From the NCBI RefSeq assembly GCF_040412425.1, contig NC_089768.1:4455001-4519000 (forward strand): a stretch of DNA of 64,000 nt, written 5' to 3'. Under the pieces are notes generated by a model. The model had not been told where the DNA came from. It saw nothing but the letters and a program-made list of their open reading frames with translations, and searched no databases. Positions 26,742-40,342 of this stretch are shown here, in pieces. The DNA is from Macrobrachium rosenbergii (Eukaryota > Arthropoda > Malacostraca > Decapoda > Palaemonidae). Each line of letters starts with the position of its first letter. The first letter of the stretch is position 1. The position numbers and the translations under genes were made by a program.

Positions 26742-29700
26742 TCGAATTCTAGCTTCAAGAACTGTCTTCGGGAATGCCAACCTTTTTTGCTTCCTCAAGA
26801 CCGTTCTCTGTACCTTTTCAGAACTTTCATGCCTTTACCTTTCAGGATTAAGGTGTTCAAATGAAATTCTTACAGATTTATGACTTAGATTTTACAGTTG
26901 CTACTTGCAGCTTGTATTTTGCCTTTGAAAATAAAAAGACATGATTCCAAAACACGCCTTCCCTTGAAAATGTTCGCAATAATTGTCTCTGATAGTTTCA
27001 GCATCATTAACGTGACCTCTATTCATCCATTGTGTTATTGTATGAAAATCAATTTATATATCACAGAAGATGATAAGACGATAAAAATTCAACCTTAAAT
27101 TGTACCAGCCTTTGTCATTTAGATAATACAATAGCTCTCGCATTCGGCTGAGTATTCCTCGTTTGTTACCATTCTTAACAGAGACATAGTGTAGACTTCT
27201 CTCCACTCAGTCAGCAGCATGAAGGAAGGATCAACTATGCTACATTCTTCCCTTGTCTGCAATGCCTGGTGGCTATACTTTCAATTGACAACCCTGTCTC
27301 GAATATCGGTAAGTTTACAAATAATATTTTTCCAAATACATTTCCAGTGAAAGAGTGGGAAAGTTTCCACAACATTTTGTATGTCGCTGTTGCTGGTACT
27401 TTTATAAATGGATTTACTAATACCACCTGGAAAATATTGCAACCCATTAGTTTTCTTACATTATGAATAATACACATGTAAATACAGGGTAATAAATCCA
27501 TTTACAACGGATTTCGACTAACACAGTTTCAGGAAACAACTATGCAATACGCTAAGCTTCAACATGATTACTCCGGATCTTCTTCGCTTCTGTAAAACGT
27601 GTTGGGAACGATTATTCCAAATATGCTGAAAAATCTTTGTTTATTCTTTTACAATTTTGCAACTGTTAAGTATACACACGTGTTACTTCCCATAGATTAC
27701 ATAATGCATACGAATTAACAAATATTATGTATGATGGAAATCTTAATTTCTACTGTTCAACATACCTAAAGGTATCACAGAATTCCTTGCAAAAATGCGT
27801 ACAATCTTGATAGATCCACCCTTTCAACATTCAAGCAATTAACTGGTCTAGTTGTTTTTGCTTATGTTTCTTTAACTTATGCTTAGGACTCCTGTTCCAT
27901 ATTTCCAAATGATCGAATTGAGAAAGATGGAATTTTCTGTGGATGCTGCAAAGTATAGAATTTTGACAACTCTAGAAATGTCAATTAAATTTTCTTTATG
28001 TACATTAGATGACTTTTGTAATTAGCCTTTAAAATACTTCAAAAATGACCTATGGGATCATTGACAAGAACACTAGCCTGACAGAACGTACACTTGTAAC
28101 TGAATTGCCCTTTATATGATTTATCCATATTTTTTCCCGATATGTAGACAGCAGTTTTACCTGTTTACTAAACTAGTGCTGAGAACGAAAGCAACCCACC
28201 ATCCCTTTCCAATTGTATCAATAGCTTGATCGAATACTTTATTCCAGTCAACAGATTTTCATAAAATACTGTCTGTAACGAGCGAATTGTAACTGATGAC
28301 TACTCTCGGGTGCAACGCAGCTTATCAGTTACAGTCCTATCTCTAAATCTTAAGAATAATATAATAATCACCACAACGAAGCATGGTTTATCCATTCTTT
28401 TTTAAAATATTCCTACCCTCCTTTGTGATCTAAAGCAATTACTCAGCAAAGTGTGATTTGGTAAAGTATCACTTTGAGGCTCCTTTCAGAAAATTCGTAT
28501 CGAACAACATCCAAACGATACAAATAAAATCCCAGAAGTATCCCAGCCATAAATCCTCTGTAATTTCAATTTCAAGAGTCTTTTTGTCATCTCAGTCGGT
28601 TACGATATGAAGCAAAAAATTTCCATTTCTATTTTATCTACAGCAGCCATCTGGTGTGATTTCAAAGTCTGTTGTTTGCATAATTTAGAGTGACTTGGTT
28701 TCTCACTATTTTCTTTTTTTTTTTTACTTTTGCTCAGAAATTGATTTCTTAACTTCAACTTTTTAGTTTAGATAAGTCCAAATTACATATATTACCAAAT
28801 CTTTGCGCACCTTTTAAATAACAACTCTCTTTGCCTTTCCAAACTTCTGCCACTATAAACAAAGGCTCTTTTACTCTAAGATCAGTACGATCATTGACAT
28901 TTCTCTCTGCATTTACTTTCATTTACTAGGAATTCACATTCTTACTGGACAACTTGCTCAGATTCATCCCTGTATTTTCGTTACTCATAACTTTTTACTT
29001 TCGCTTCTTCAACTTCTTTATCCCCTCGAATACCATTCCGTGACCACCCCTTCTGTCCTTCAACTCCTTTTTGCCGACAGTGGATCTTTTATTTCATTCT
29101 CCCACCTTTTGTCTCTCTTTTTCTCTCGTCCTGCGTGCCCATGTCTACAAACACCCCTTTGCTGAATCGGTAACCACATCCTTTGCAGTCCTCGAAACTC
29201 GTTTCACTTTTGTATTCTGAATATAGCCTAGTATTTAATTATTTCCGCTCTATGCAATATGCTATAATTTTTCTTACCAGTTTCACGAGTTTTAATTACA
29301 TCTGCAGCAACATCTTAGCAGTTCTTCTTCAGACTTAACCACTATTTTTAATTTCGCCTTACCAGGTAATGATCAGTTATAGCTCCAGTCACTTCTATTA
29401 TTATCATCACCATGACATCCAATTTTCTCGTGAAATTCTTACCCTATTTGCCATTTCCACGTTCATTTTCCCATTCCATAATTGTCTCATTACATATAGC
29501 TGTGGAAATCCTACTGGCCTATTTTCCAGAGTCTCTCATGTGTAAAAAAAAAAAAGTGTGATTACATTTGGTCTTAGGGGCTAAAACATCCCAAGAGCCA
29601 TTCAAAAGCCTTAGTAGGCGCTCCAGTGCACCAGTATTCCAAGCTAGTGGCACTATACGAGGCACCATATGCAAGTAGCAACGCTTGACACAAACACAGT

Positions 29701-29769
29701 AGCTGGTAATTTTAGGTTGGCTGATATCACTTCTACCACCACACCAGTCAGACCTTATAATTCTCGCCA
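26741..29769. other. Unassigned non-coding stretch, no repeats recognised
   Basis: About 3 kb of the least repetitive sequence in the window. Short frames at 27235-27501 occur on both strands. TATCGGTAAGT at about 27304 looks like a splice donor after a frame open on the + strand. No acceptor, partner exon or domain was recognised, so no gene is called. Confidence 0.45.
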
Positions 29770-30170
29770 CGGAAAAATGTACTAACAGACCAGATGTTTC
29801 TGCAACACGCTTATCCCTCAAAATCATCACATTGTTTTCAGTGTTCATCTAAAGCCAAAAGTATCTTAATCGTAACCTGCATTTAAAATAAAACTCCTCA
29901 AGTACCCTGTGGTATTACCATCATCATATCTAAGTACTTAATCCCCGATAAAAACTGGAGATCAGAACTAATTCATTACCATCCACGCAAGCGTATTAGC
30001 AGACTAAATGCTTCTGTGACAAAACGAATCCCCATTAAAAAATTACTCACGACGGAATCACCACATTTTTTTCAGTGTTCATCTTAAGCTAAACGTATCT
30101 TAAACATACCATGCCAATAAAATACAATTTCTTAAGTATCTTGAGGTTTCACCATCATCAAACTCAACGC
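29770..30170. repeat. Diverged direct duplication, units about 160-175 bp
   Basis: Unit 1 (about 29775-29935) and unit 2 (about 29990-30165) share gcttctgtgacaaaacg-like and ttttcagtgttcatct words, then taagctaaacgtatctta and ctcaagtaccctg-like and caccatcatca words. Unit spacing is about 220 bp. It is non-coding. Confidence 0.7.
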
Positions 30171-30178
30171 CATTCAAG

Positions 30179-30180
<2 letters not shown>

Positions 30181-30221
<41 letters not shown>
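30181..30221. repeat. (TC)n microsatellite
   Basis: TC run of about 40 bp. A short (ATT)n run follows at 30283-30306. Confidence 0.95.
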
Positions 30222-30223
<2 letters not shown>

Positions 30224-30366
30224 CTCAAAACTCCGTTTTCTTTAACCTGAGACGGCAACAGCTGCTATGGTATATTTTTCACTATTATTATTATTATTAT
30301 TATTATAGATATTAAGAAATTTTTTGTCTAATATAAAAATCATTTGCTTCCTCATTCTTCATTTCA

Positions 30367-30705
30367 TTGGGGAACGTAACTTCCTCTCCCCCTTTATCTT
30401 CCCCTCACCTTCCCTCCCCATCCCTCTTCCCTTCATTTCCCCCCCTCCCCTCCCTACCCCTATCCTTCCCTTCTCTCATGGCCCCCTCCCTTCCTCTCCC
30501 CTCCACCTTCCCCTTCCGCTTCCCCAACCATTCCCCACCCCTTCCCCATTCTCCCTCCTCCTCTATCTTCTCACTTCTTTCCCCCTTTCCCCCCCCCTCC
30601 TTCTTCCTCTTCCTCCCATTACTCGTAGACTGTTATTCACAGTTTTAACGGGCCTACCCGTAGATTATTATTCAGAGTTTTTCCAGGCAGTGCCTGGTTG
30701 GTCAG

Positions 30706-30709
<4 letters not shown>
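30367..30709 (+). mobile_element. Helitron/Helentron-like 3' terminus
   Basis: A C+T-rich tract (30385-30620) is followed by tacccgtagattattattc, then the perfect hairpin word ccaggcagtgcctgg (30683-30697), then ttggtcagctaa directly abutting a (TA)n tract. The copy at 54.5-54.74 kb has the same order: pyrimidine tract, tacccgtagact, ccaggcagcgccagg, ttggtcagctagt. A terminal hairpin followed by a short CTAGT/CTAAT-like end is what I recall for Helitron/Helentron-type elements. No 5' end or helicase is visible here. Confidence 0.5.
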
Positions 30710-31003
<294 letters not shown>

Positions 31004-31249
31004 ATCCGTTTGCACACGGGACATCAATAAAAATGAAACTGATCACTATTAGAAAAGCTAGCATCTACTACTCCAAAATTAGTTTGAATTTCTTTTTAAA
31101 TCATATTATTAGCAAAGGACAATATACCTAGCATATTAAATCTTTCCCGTTACTTGGGACCCATTTTCATAAAGAACCCTTATAGCACTCATTCAAAAAT
31201 TCGTCTTCAGTTGCTTATCACATGAACCCTGCTCTTCATACACTACACG

Positions 31250-31252
<3 letters not shown>

Positions 31253-31330
<78 letters not shown>
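31253..31330. repeat. (GA)n microsatellite
   Basis: GA run of about 77 bp. Confidence 0.97.
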
Positions 31331-31332
<2 letters not shown>

Positions 31333-31600
31333 GCCTTGGGGCAGGAAGCACAACACGAAGGAAGGAAAAGAAGACGTCCTGTGTAAGGCTTCTTCAGTAG
31401 CAAAAAATAACGCCGCTCCGAACGAGAAGGTATAATGCATCTCTGAGCTATATTAAAACAACTGCAACATCAAAAGGGAAAAGGGATTTTCTCATACCTT
31501 GCAAGATAATTTCTCCAATAAACGAAGACTTTTAACCCAAAGCACGATGATTACATAGGCGCCGACGCGTATTTGAAGCCATGTTAAGGCACACATATAC

Positions 31601-31650
<50 letters not shown>

Positions 31651-32220
31651 CAAAGCAACGATATAATAAGGGAGTGATGATGTGAAGTGAACATTAAAGA
31701 GAATGTACCGACAGACAAGTTTTTCAGCTGACATCGAAGATAGATTATTGCAGCTGCTGAAGTCATACCTGATGTGAAGACCAATATCATGTGTGAGTGC
31801 GAGTGATGATTTCGTGTGTGAATATGACCTTATCACAGTCAAATGCATATGTTCTGATATCTTTTCGTATGTCACCTCGATTATATATTCAAGATGGCAA
31901 ATCGTTAAAAAATTCATAGCAAGTATTACAATTCAACTAACACAACTTTCGAATTGGGATGGAACATTACATCAATATTTTCTAAGTAATTACATAATCT
32001 TTATTCCTTGAGGGTTATGTGAGGGTTATGTTGTCTTTCTACCTTCCTATAGAAGCTCTTCTTCATGTGAGTCAAACAAGCAACATATCTATTCGATCCA
32101 AATTGCCAAAGCGATGACAGAAAAACTCGTTGTAATATGGACGCGCTACCTAACCAGTCACCACTGAAGGGGCTTCAGGTCACTTCAGGAAGAGGTAGAC
32201 AGACATTCACCACAGACGCA
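31331..32220. other. Unassigned stretch with a (GA)n run
   Basis: No gene was recognised. A GA run lies at about 31603-31644. A minus-strand frame of 141 residues (31492-31917) passes through that run as poly Ser-Leu and has no recognisable domain. Confidence 0.45.
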
Positions 32221-32225
32221 CACGC

Positions 32226-32240
32226 ACATACACACACACG

Positions 32241-32312
<72 letters not shown>
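32226..32312. repeat. (CA)n/(GA)n microsatellite
   Basis: A CA-rich block, then a GA run of about 62 bp. Confidence 0.97.
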
Positions 32313-35321
<3,009 letters not shown>

Positions 35322-35397
<76 letters not shown>

Positions 35398-35404
35398 ATA
35401 TATA
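35322..35404. repeat. (TA)n microsatellite
   Basis: TA run of about 70 bp, then TGTG and TA. Confidence 0.97.
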
Positions 35405-36300
35405 TAACACAAAATTCAGAGTATAATCTTTGAAAAGGGAAAGTGGATTATCCCAAGAACTTAATCTGGTTTTTGCAATCACGTAAAACACGAATTCAAA
35501 ACCGTATCATTAACAAAAGGAAAAGGGATTGAATCGTCAGACGGGAAACTTCCAGGAAGAAAGAATTATGGACATCATTTTACCCAGAAGAACCTCAGAT
35601 TTAATCTCTTTCTGAACTCATTCTGGCCATCAAGCTGGCAGCTTCAATTCTGATGTAGGGCAGAGGTATCTGCTGCTCTCATTTCCATCTTTAAAGCTGC
35701 TTCACAAGGTCTTTTCTTTGATTTGCTATTTTCCTTTTTTTGTAAGTAACCTGCAGCCACCCACTCTTTTACTGATGATGCGCCTCCCATTTCTCTTTCA
35801 CTTTTGCTTCTCAGCTGCTACTTGTTAATGCTTATTTTGTGCATTTATTACCCATTAATGTGTCAGCTGTGATTCCAAGAGAGAAACCTAAATGGGGAGC
35901 CTGCAACTGTAAGACATTTTGTCTGTATATTCGTGTATGTAATATCCTTCGAAATGATGGAATTTAAAGCCATCCTAGCATGACAAAAACTCTCGCATCA
36001 CATTCCTCTGCCTGTAATCAAATGAAAACTCTTCTTGAAACATTCCAAAATTCAAATTTTGGCAAATTTGTCCTCGTGAGATCACAGAAAGCATTGCGAA
36101 ATCTGCTTATGAAATGTATATGCACTGATAACACTGAATCAGATTCTATTATTTCTGCTCTGATCCACGTTGAATGGGCACCAGTAAGTGGAAAAACTGC
36201 AGGGAAATGAAAACCCTCGGTCACAACGTAAGATTTATACACTACTTCTAAAGATCACGTGTTTTATTGCGATGCCATAGTTTTCTTCACTGTAGTAGTG
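35405..36300. other. Unassigned non-coding stretch
   Basis: Overlapping 74-76 residue frames on opposite strands at 35980-36242 carry no recognised motif. Confidence 0.4.
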
Positions 36301-36311
36301 GTATTAGTATT

Positions 36312-36362
36312 AAAGTAGTTTAACCAGGCCACTGAGCTGACTTTCAGCTCTCATAGGGCTGG
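36312..36362 (-). repeat. SINE family 1 tail fragment (divergent)
   Basis: gtttaaccaggccactgagc and agctctcatagggctg match the 3' tail of the SINE seen at 22.6, 39.6 and 55.65 kb, in reverse orientation. Only the tail is present. Confidence 0.5.
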
Positions 36363-36392
36363 GACCTGTAAATTACCTATGTCCTTCCATTC

Positions 36393-36650
36393 CTTGGATT
36401 AAACTGCAAAATCTATGGAATGAAGAACCTGAGAGTAATAAATTAAACAAGTAAAACCTAGTGTTAGAAATTGGAGTTCATCATATTAAAAGGAGAGACA
36501 TAGGTGTGCAAGTAATTCTGACACATCTCCGAGTAGGCCATTCTCGTCTAACACACGGACACCTAATGAATAATCCACATAACCCTGCTCCTGAATTCTC
36601 AGAATATAAAGTAATGATAACAATGAAACATTTAATGTGTGAATGTTCAA
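36393..36650 (+). pseudogene. LINE (Jockey/CR1-like) ORF2 C-terminal part, split by a Gypsy insertion
   Basis: The first frame reads LQNLWNEEPESNKLN. After a shift, VILTHLRVGHSRLTHGHLM follows at about 36509-36565, then the tail MKHLMCECSK. This is the conserved C-terminus downstream of RT in Jockey/CR1-type LINEs, usually LTRLRIGHTRLTHGxLM then a degenerate CCHC-like motif. The first two cysteines are lost and CEC remains. The frame breaks exactly where the LTR element begins and resumes at 39255 with YNQQR, so the insertion hit the last part of the ORF. RT and endonuclease domains are absent, so the copy is 5' truncated and dead. Confidence 0.85.
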
Positions 36651-36654
36651 AGTA
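36651..36654. repeat. Target-site duplication AGTA, left
   Basis: AGTA precedes the left LTR, and AGTA follows the right LTR at 39255-39258. Removing the element and one AGTA restores the LINE codons for C-E-C-S-K-Y-N-Q. Four bases is usual for Ty3/Gypsy. Confidence 0.75.
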
Positions 36655-37046
36655 GTGGGAGAGTGAGGTGTAAGCTAAAGCACAGGTCAGGTTACAACTG
36701 ATTCATTCATTTAAAATTCACACAAGTCAAAACCCCTTGTGGGCTGTAACGTAGTCCCAACCTTTGGCAAGTAAGGAAAAAGGGATTAACAGAGGCAAAC
36801 ATACAATTATGTAAGTGTAAAGCATATGGCCGTGAAATATTATGTACAGAGCTAAATGAATGGTGTTTTGATACAAAGACTGGTACAATATCAAGGTGAC
36901 TATAACAACGTCGGAAATATTTGCTGAAAACACTGTCTTGGGATTATGTGTTTTCTTCTGACCTTGTGTCAACCACATGGCGCTTTCTCCGAGGTGCGAT
37001 GTGATTCATCAGCGGGTAGGCTGCATGGCTGAACACATGTGCCACA
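36655..37046 (-). mobile_element. 3' LTR of the Gypsy element
   Basis: It aligns with 38866-39254 over its whole length; shared words include caggttacaactgatt, gtagtcccaaccttt, ggcaaacatacaatt, gttttcttctgaccttgtg and gatgtgattca. It lacks the 24-bp hairpin segment present in the other LTR and has about 18 extra bases near 36880-36900. On the minus strand it begins TGTGGCACATG, just after the polypurine tract. Confidence 0.9.
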
Positions 37047-37062
37047 GTACTCCCCTTCCAAG
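37047..37062 (-). other. Polypurine tract
   Basis: On the minus strand ggaaggggag lies immediately before the LTR start, the position and composition expected for the plus-strand primer of an LTR retrotransposon. Confidence 0.7.
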
Positions 37063-38060
37063 AGAAAGCCTATGTCTGTTGGCTGGTGTCTGGTATGTAG
37101 GCTGGTTTCAATCAACATCTGGAACGTTTTCGGTCGTCGTTGAAGGATTCTGAGTGGGTCCTGGAGTATGCTAGGGAGAGGGGAGTTTGTATGTACCAAC
37201 CCTAATGAATGCTTACTTTAAGCTCATTAAGTCTGCGGGGACGAACACTCTTCTTTCTGCTTGGTATATGTTGTTTCCGCCGGTAACAATTTCTCTAATG
37301 CTTTTCTTGTTTCAGATGTTGTTGTTGGGCTTTTGTTGTCTGGGAACGCATCTGCTGGCAACGTCAATGCTTGGCTGTAGAGGACTTTGGCCGGGGTGCA
37401 TTGAATGCTTCGTGTGGCATTGTTCTTAATCCTAGCAGGACCCACAGTAGTTGTTTCTTACAACTGCTTCCCTGGCATCTGGCGGTTAGAGAGGTTTTTA
37501 GTGATCTATATAGTCTATCATTTATTCCATTTGCTTAGGGGTTGTAGGTGGCAGTGTGCGTTATTTTGGTTCCTAAACTGCTGGCGAGGGTGTTCCACAG
37601 GACAGAGGTGAAGTTCGCTCCCCTGTCGTTGGTGATGACCCAGTCAGTAAGGTCTTTACTGTAGCTTGCCGCCACCTGCTGTCGGATGGGGATTGCTTCT
37701 GGCCATCTTGTATTCCTATCTATTATTTGTACCACTATGTCGATATGAATGTGGGCAAGGAGGCAGGATGTCATCTTGTATTCTTCTAACCCACTCTCCA
37801 TGTGCCTTGTGATTTTTTATGTTTGGCACGGGATGCAGTGTCTTGCCAAAATCTTAATGTCCTTTCTCATCCCCCACCAGATAAACTGCTGTGCTATCAT
37901 TCTGGTGGTGGATTGGCCTGACGGGTGGGATAGGTTGTGGGCAAGGCCAAAAGTTTCCTTCCTTCCTTAAACCCTCCGGCAAGTAAGGGTGTGGGCGTCC
38001 CGTACTGGTCTCGCAGGTGATGGTCGCTGTTCCTTTGTTGATCGACCAGGTCACTCCATT
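37063..38060 (-). pseudogene. Gypsy integrase remnant
   Basis: Minus-strand frames give in order TGRPHPYLPEGLRK (38000-37960, before the zinc finger), an HIHID start of the catalytic core at about 37750, RNTRWPEAIPI at about 37705, TNDRGANFTS with the catalytic aspartate at about 37630 (canonical TDRGxQF), ATYNPxANG at about 37540, then CTPAKVLYSQALTLP at about 37400, and RRPKTFQMLI near 37110 at the C-terminus. These are the landmarks of an arthropod Gypsy integrase. A short deletion removes residues between HIHID and IDRNTRW, and several stops and shifts split the frame. Integrase would insert cDNA; this copy is inactive. Confidence 0.9.
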
Positions 38061-38088
38061 TGAGGGTGGGATTTATCCGCCGCAATCA

Positions 38089-38616
38089 TTACAGTTCCTC
38101 GTCCTCCTGCGCTTCTGCTATCTCGGGATATGAGATCCCAAGCTGGACTGTGCTGGCGCAGTTTCTGGAGAGGGCATCCACCATGGTGTTTGATGAGCCC
38201 TTCAGGCACTTGATCATGCAAGAGTACTCTGCTATCATTGACAGGTGTTGTTGTCGATACACTGACCGTGCATCTGCTGCTTTATGTGCTGTATGGACCT
38301 TGTTGACCATGACCAAAAATTCTTCTATGAGCACAGTGGAGGCTTTCAGCATTGCAGCTACTGTCTGGCAGGGTAATTTGGTGGTGAGTACTTTCCTCAC
38401 CTGATCCAAGGATAACTCGGCTTCCCCGCCTCTGGATGGTAGGGTGACGAGTCTTCGCAGTCGCTTATACACATGCGACAGTCTCTTGTCACCTATTGGT
38501 GTCCCTACTGGTTCAGGAACCTCTTCGCTCTCTGGGCCGATGGCATGCTGAAGGATGACTTCAGCTGGTCCTTCAGGATGTCGTATGTTACTGGGGTGTC
38601 TAGTTCCTTGAGCCAT
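38089..38616 (-). pseudogene. Chimeric open frame: gag C-terminus fused to the RNase H end
   Basis: One uninterrupted 175-residue minus frame begins in a frame out of phase with upstream gag, then from about 38515 carries genuine gag sequence: RRLVTLPSRGG, then TKLPCQTVAAMLKAS, then VNKVHTAHKAA. It passes without a stop into RQQHLSMIAE and the end of Gypsy RNase H, KGSSNTMVDALSR (canonical GxxNxVADALSR). In intact elements these two segments are separated by more than 2 kb encoding zinc knuckle, protease and RT. The join is therefore a deletion that kept frame. No sign of function is claimed. Confidence 0.85.
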
Positions 38617-38861
38617 GCTACTATTTGTTCAAATACGTCGTCCAGCAGGAATTTGAGGACAGCATCTGCTTTCCACATCGAGGAGGTGATCTTCTTTCTG
38701 TGGAAAATCGTTTCCACCCTAAAACACCATGCTTCTGGATGGTGGGGCATGAAGGGCAACAAACAGATGGAGTCAGCTGCAAGACTCTCGCTGATGGTGT
38801 GGGGTTTGTTGGTGTGACCAGTCATCTCTGTATCGGCCTTCTTGGGTCGCTCTGCGGTCAC
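38505..38861 (-). pseudogene. Gypsy gag N-terminal part
   Basis: A 118-residue minus frame. After a polar start it contains LLPFMPHHPEAWCFRVE, then WKADAVLKFL, VFEQIVAWL and YDILKDQLKSSF, then AQRAKRFLNQ. This matches the arthropod Gypsy capsid pattern LPxFxPxxPxxWFxxxExxF, then YxxLKxxLxxxF. A frameshift at about 38510 moves the remaining gag into the overlapping chimeric frame. No ATG is needed for the reading: the frame starts almost at the LTR with a GTG that overlaps the primer-binding-like site, so the true start is uncertain. Gag would form the virus-like particle. Confidence 0.85.
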
Positions 38862-38863
38862 CA
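38845..38863 (-). other. Primer-binding-like site
   Basis: Minus-strand TGGTGACCGCAGAGC begins two bases after the 5' LTR. It resembles the TGGCGACCG-type tRNA primer sites of other arthropod Gypsy elements. Which tRNA is complementary was not tested. Confidence 0.5.
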
Positions 38864-38865
38864 GT

Positions 38866-39254
38866 GTGGGAGTGAGGTTTAAGTGAAAACGTAGGTCAGG
38901 TTACAACTGATTTTTTATCTAAAATTCACACAAGTCAAAAACACTTGCAGGCTGTAATGTAGTCCCAACCTTTGACAAGTAAGGAAAAATGGATTAATTA
39001 TAGGCCTCTGTGTTTCTTCACAGAGGCAAACATACAATTGCACAAGTGTAAAACATATGGCTGTGAAATATATGTACATAGCCAAATGAATAGTGTTTTG
39101 ATACACAGACTATAGCGACGTCAGAAATGTTTGCTGAAAACATCCTCTCGATGTTGTGTTTTCTTCTGACCTTGTGTCAACCACATGGTGCTTTCTCTGA
39201 GGTGCGATGTGATTCACCAGCAAGTAGGCTGTGTGGTTGAACACGTGTGCCTAC
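38866..39254 (-). mobile_element. 5' LTR of the Gypsy element
   Basis: Partner of 36655-37046. It contains a perfect 9-bp stem hairpin gcctctgtg-tttctt-cacagaggc at about 39003-39026 that is absent from the other LTR. Confidence 0.9.
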
Positions 39255-39390
39255 AGTATAATCAGCAGCGAGCATGAAGTTTTGGAAATAAATCGATCAG
39301 TGAAATTTTGTCAAAAACTTCAACATTAGATATTAACCCAGTTCTAAAGATTTGAATAATTGTAATTTGATTGACAAAATATAAATAAAA
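39255..39390 (+). pseudogene. LINE ORF2 C-terminus, distal part after the Gypsy insertion
   Basis: Beginning at the second AGTA, one + frame reads YNQQRA, a stop, then SFGNKSISEILSKTSTL and INPVLKI before the next stop. This continues the LINE frame that ends with CECSK at 36650 and matches the usual last residues of this LINE type. It is the strongest evidence that the Gypsy element split a pre-existing LINE. Confidence 0.85.
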
Positions 39391-39402
39391 ATATAAATAC
39401 AA

Positions 39403-39462
39403 ATAAATCCTTCGGGCCAGCCTGTGCGAGCTGATGATCAGCTCAGTGATCTGGTAAAACTA
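39403..39462 (+). repeat. SINE family 1 tail fragment
   Basis: aaatccttcgggccagcc, then gctgatgatcagctcagtg and ctggtaaaac match the last 60 bp of the SINE family. The head and body are missing. Confidence 0.75.
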
Positions 39463-39609
39463 TTTTAATAATAATAGTAATAATCTCCGTATCTCCTCCC
39501 AAAGTTCAGATTGCTTAATATTTAGTTCCATTGATATTATTCCAAATAAATCCTTCCTCTGTCACTAGATGGCACATGCACACTGAGAATAGCAATCGCC
39601 AGGTTGCCC

Positions 39610-39872
39610 TGGTTCGAGCCTTCTATTTCCTTGCCTGTCAACCGGAGTTCAATTCCCCCGGCTGGCTGATGAAGAGTTACAGGAATTTATTTCTGGTGAT
39701 AGAAATTCATTTCTCGCTATAATGTGGTTAGGATTCCACAATAAGCTGTAGGTCCCGTTGCTAAGTAACCAATTGGTTCTTAGCCACGTAAAATAAGTCT
39801 AATCCTTCGGGCCAGCCCTAGGAGAGCTGTTAATCAGCTCAGTGGTCTGGTAAAACTAAGGTATACTTATCT
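39610..39872 (+). mobile_element. tRNA-derived SINE, family 1, plus strand
   Basis: The B-box-like ggagttcaattccccc (about 39644) is followed by ctggtgatagaaattcatttc, ctataatgtggttaggatt, ccgttgctaagtaacc, cttcgggccagccctagg and tggtctggtaaaactaagg. It aligns end to end with the copies at 22.6 and 55.65 kb. The A-box region is degraded. Confidence 0.85.
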
Positions 39873-40342
39873 TGCCTGTCAAACTGCCAAATTCTGCTTC
39901 TCATGGTTCCCTGATTAGTATAAACTTTCCGTTTTTAAGAAGCAGACATTTTCTAAACCCAGCTCTTCTTTCTTTTATGTCTTATTTTGGTCTGAGCTAG
40001 ATAAAGTCTTGGTAAAGTGGGCACGGTTTAAAGGGGCTCTTTGAAAAGCTTGTTTTTTGAAGACCCTTGTTAATTCTTCTTTTAACGTGCTTTTTTCCCA
40101 TTTGTATGGAGTAAGCACGATGCCTTCTTTTGAAGAACTTTGATTTGGCTTTGGGGTAGACCGTAGTCTCGATCGGCTGCCCTGCCTGTCATCGCTTAGA
40201 CCCTGGTAGCCTATATAGGTACATGTATTGTACCAGTCACCAGCGCCCTTTCTCCCAGCAGCGAGAAGTTGTTGTGTGGTTAGGTTGACAGTCGAGACGT
40301 GTGAGGTGTCTGTTATGTTTTTAGGAGATGTTGGAATGGCTT

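Larger units (their letters stand above)
36655..39254 (-). mobile_element. Ty3/Gypsy LTR retrotransposon with internal deletion
   Basis: Two LTRs of about 390 bp in the same orientation bound about 1.8 kb of internal sequence. Reading on the minus strand the order is 5' LTR, primer-binding-like site, gag, RNase H end, integrase, polypurine tract, 3' LTR. An intact Gypsy interior is 4-5 kb; the zinc knuckle, protease, RT and most of RNase H are missing, removed by one deletion that joins gag to RNase H in frame near 38265. Other frameshifts break gag (about 38510) and integrase. The element sits in a LINE with a 4-bp target duplication. It is non-autonomous, but could in principle have moved in trans before decay. 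Confidence 0.9.

Noticed and set aside
37187..38882. Plus-strand open frames of 68-114 residues across the Gypsy element
   Set aside because: They lie opposite the minus-strand gag, RNase H and integrase frames and have no motifs of their own.
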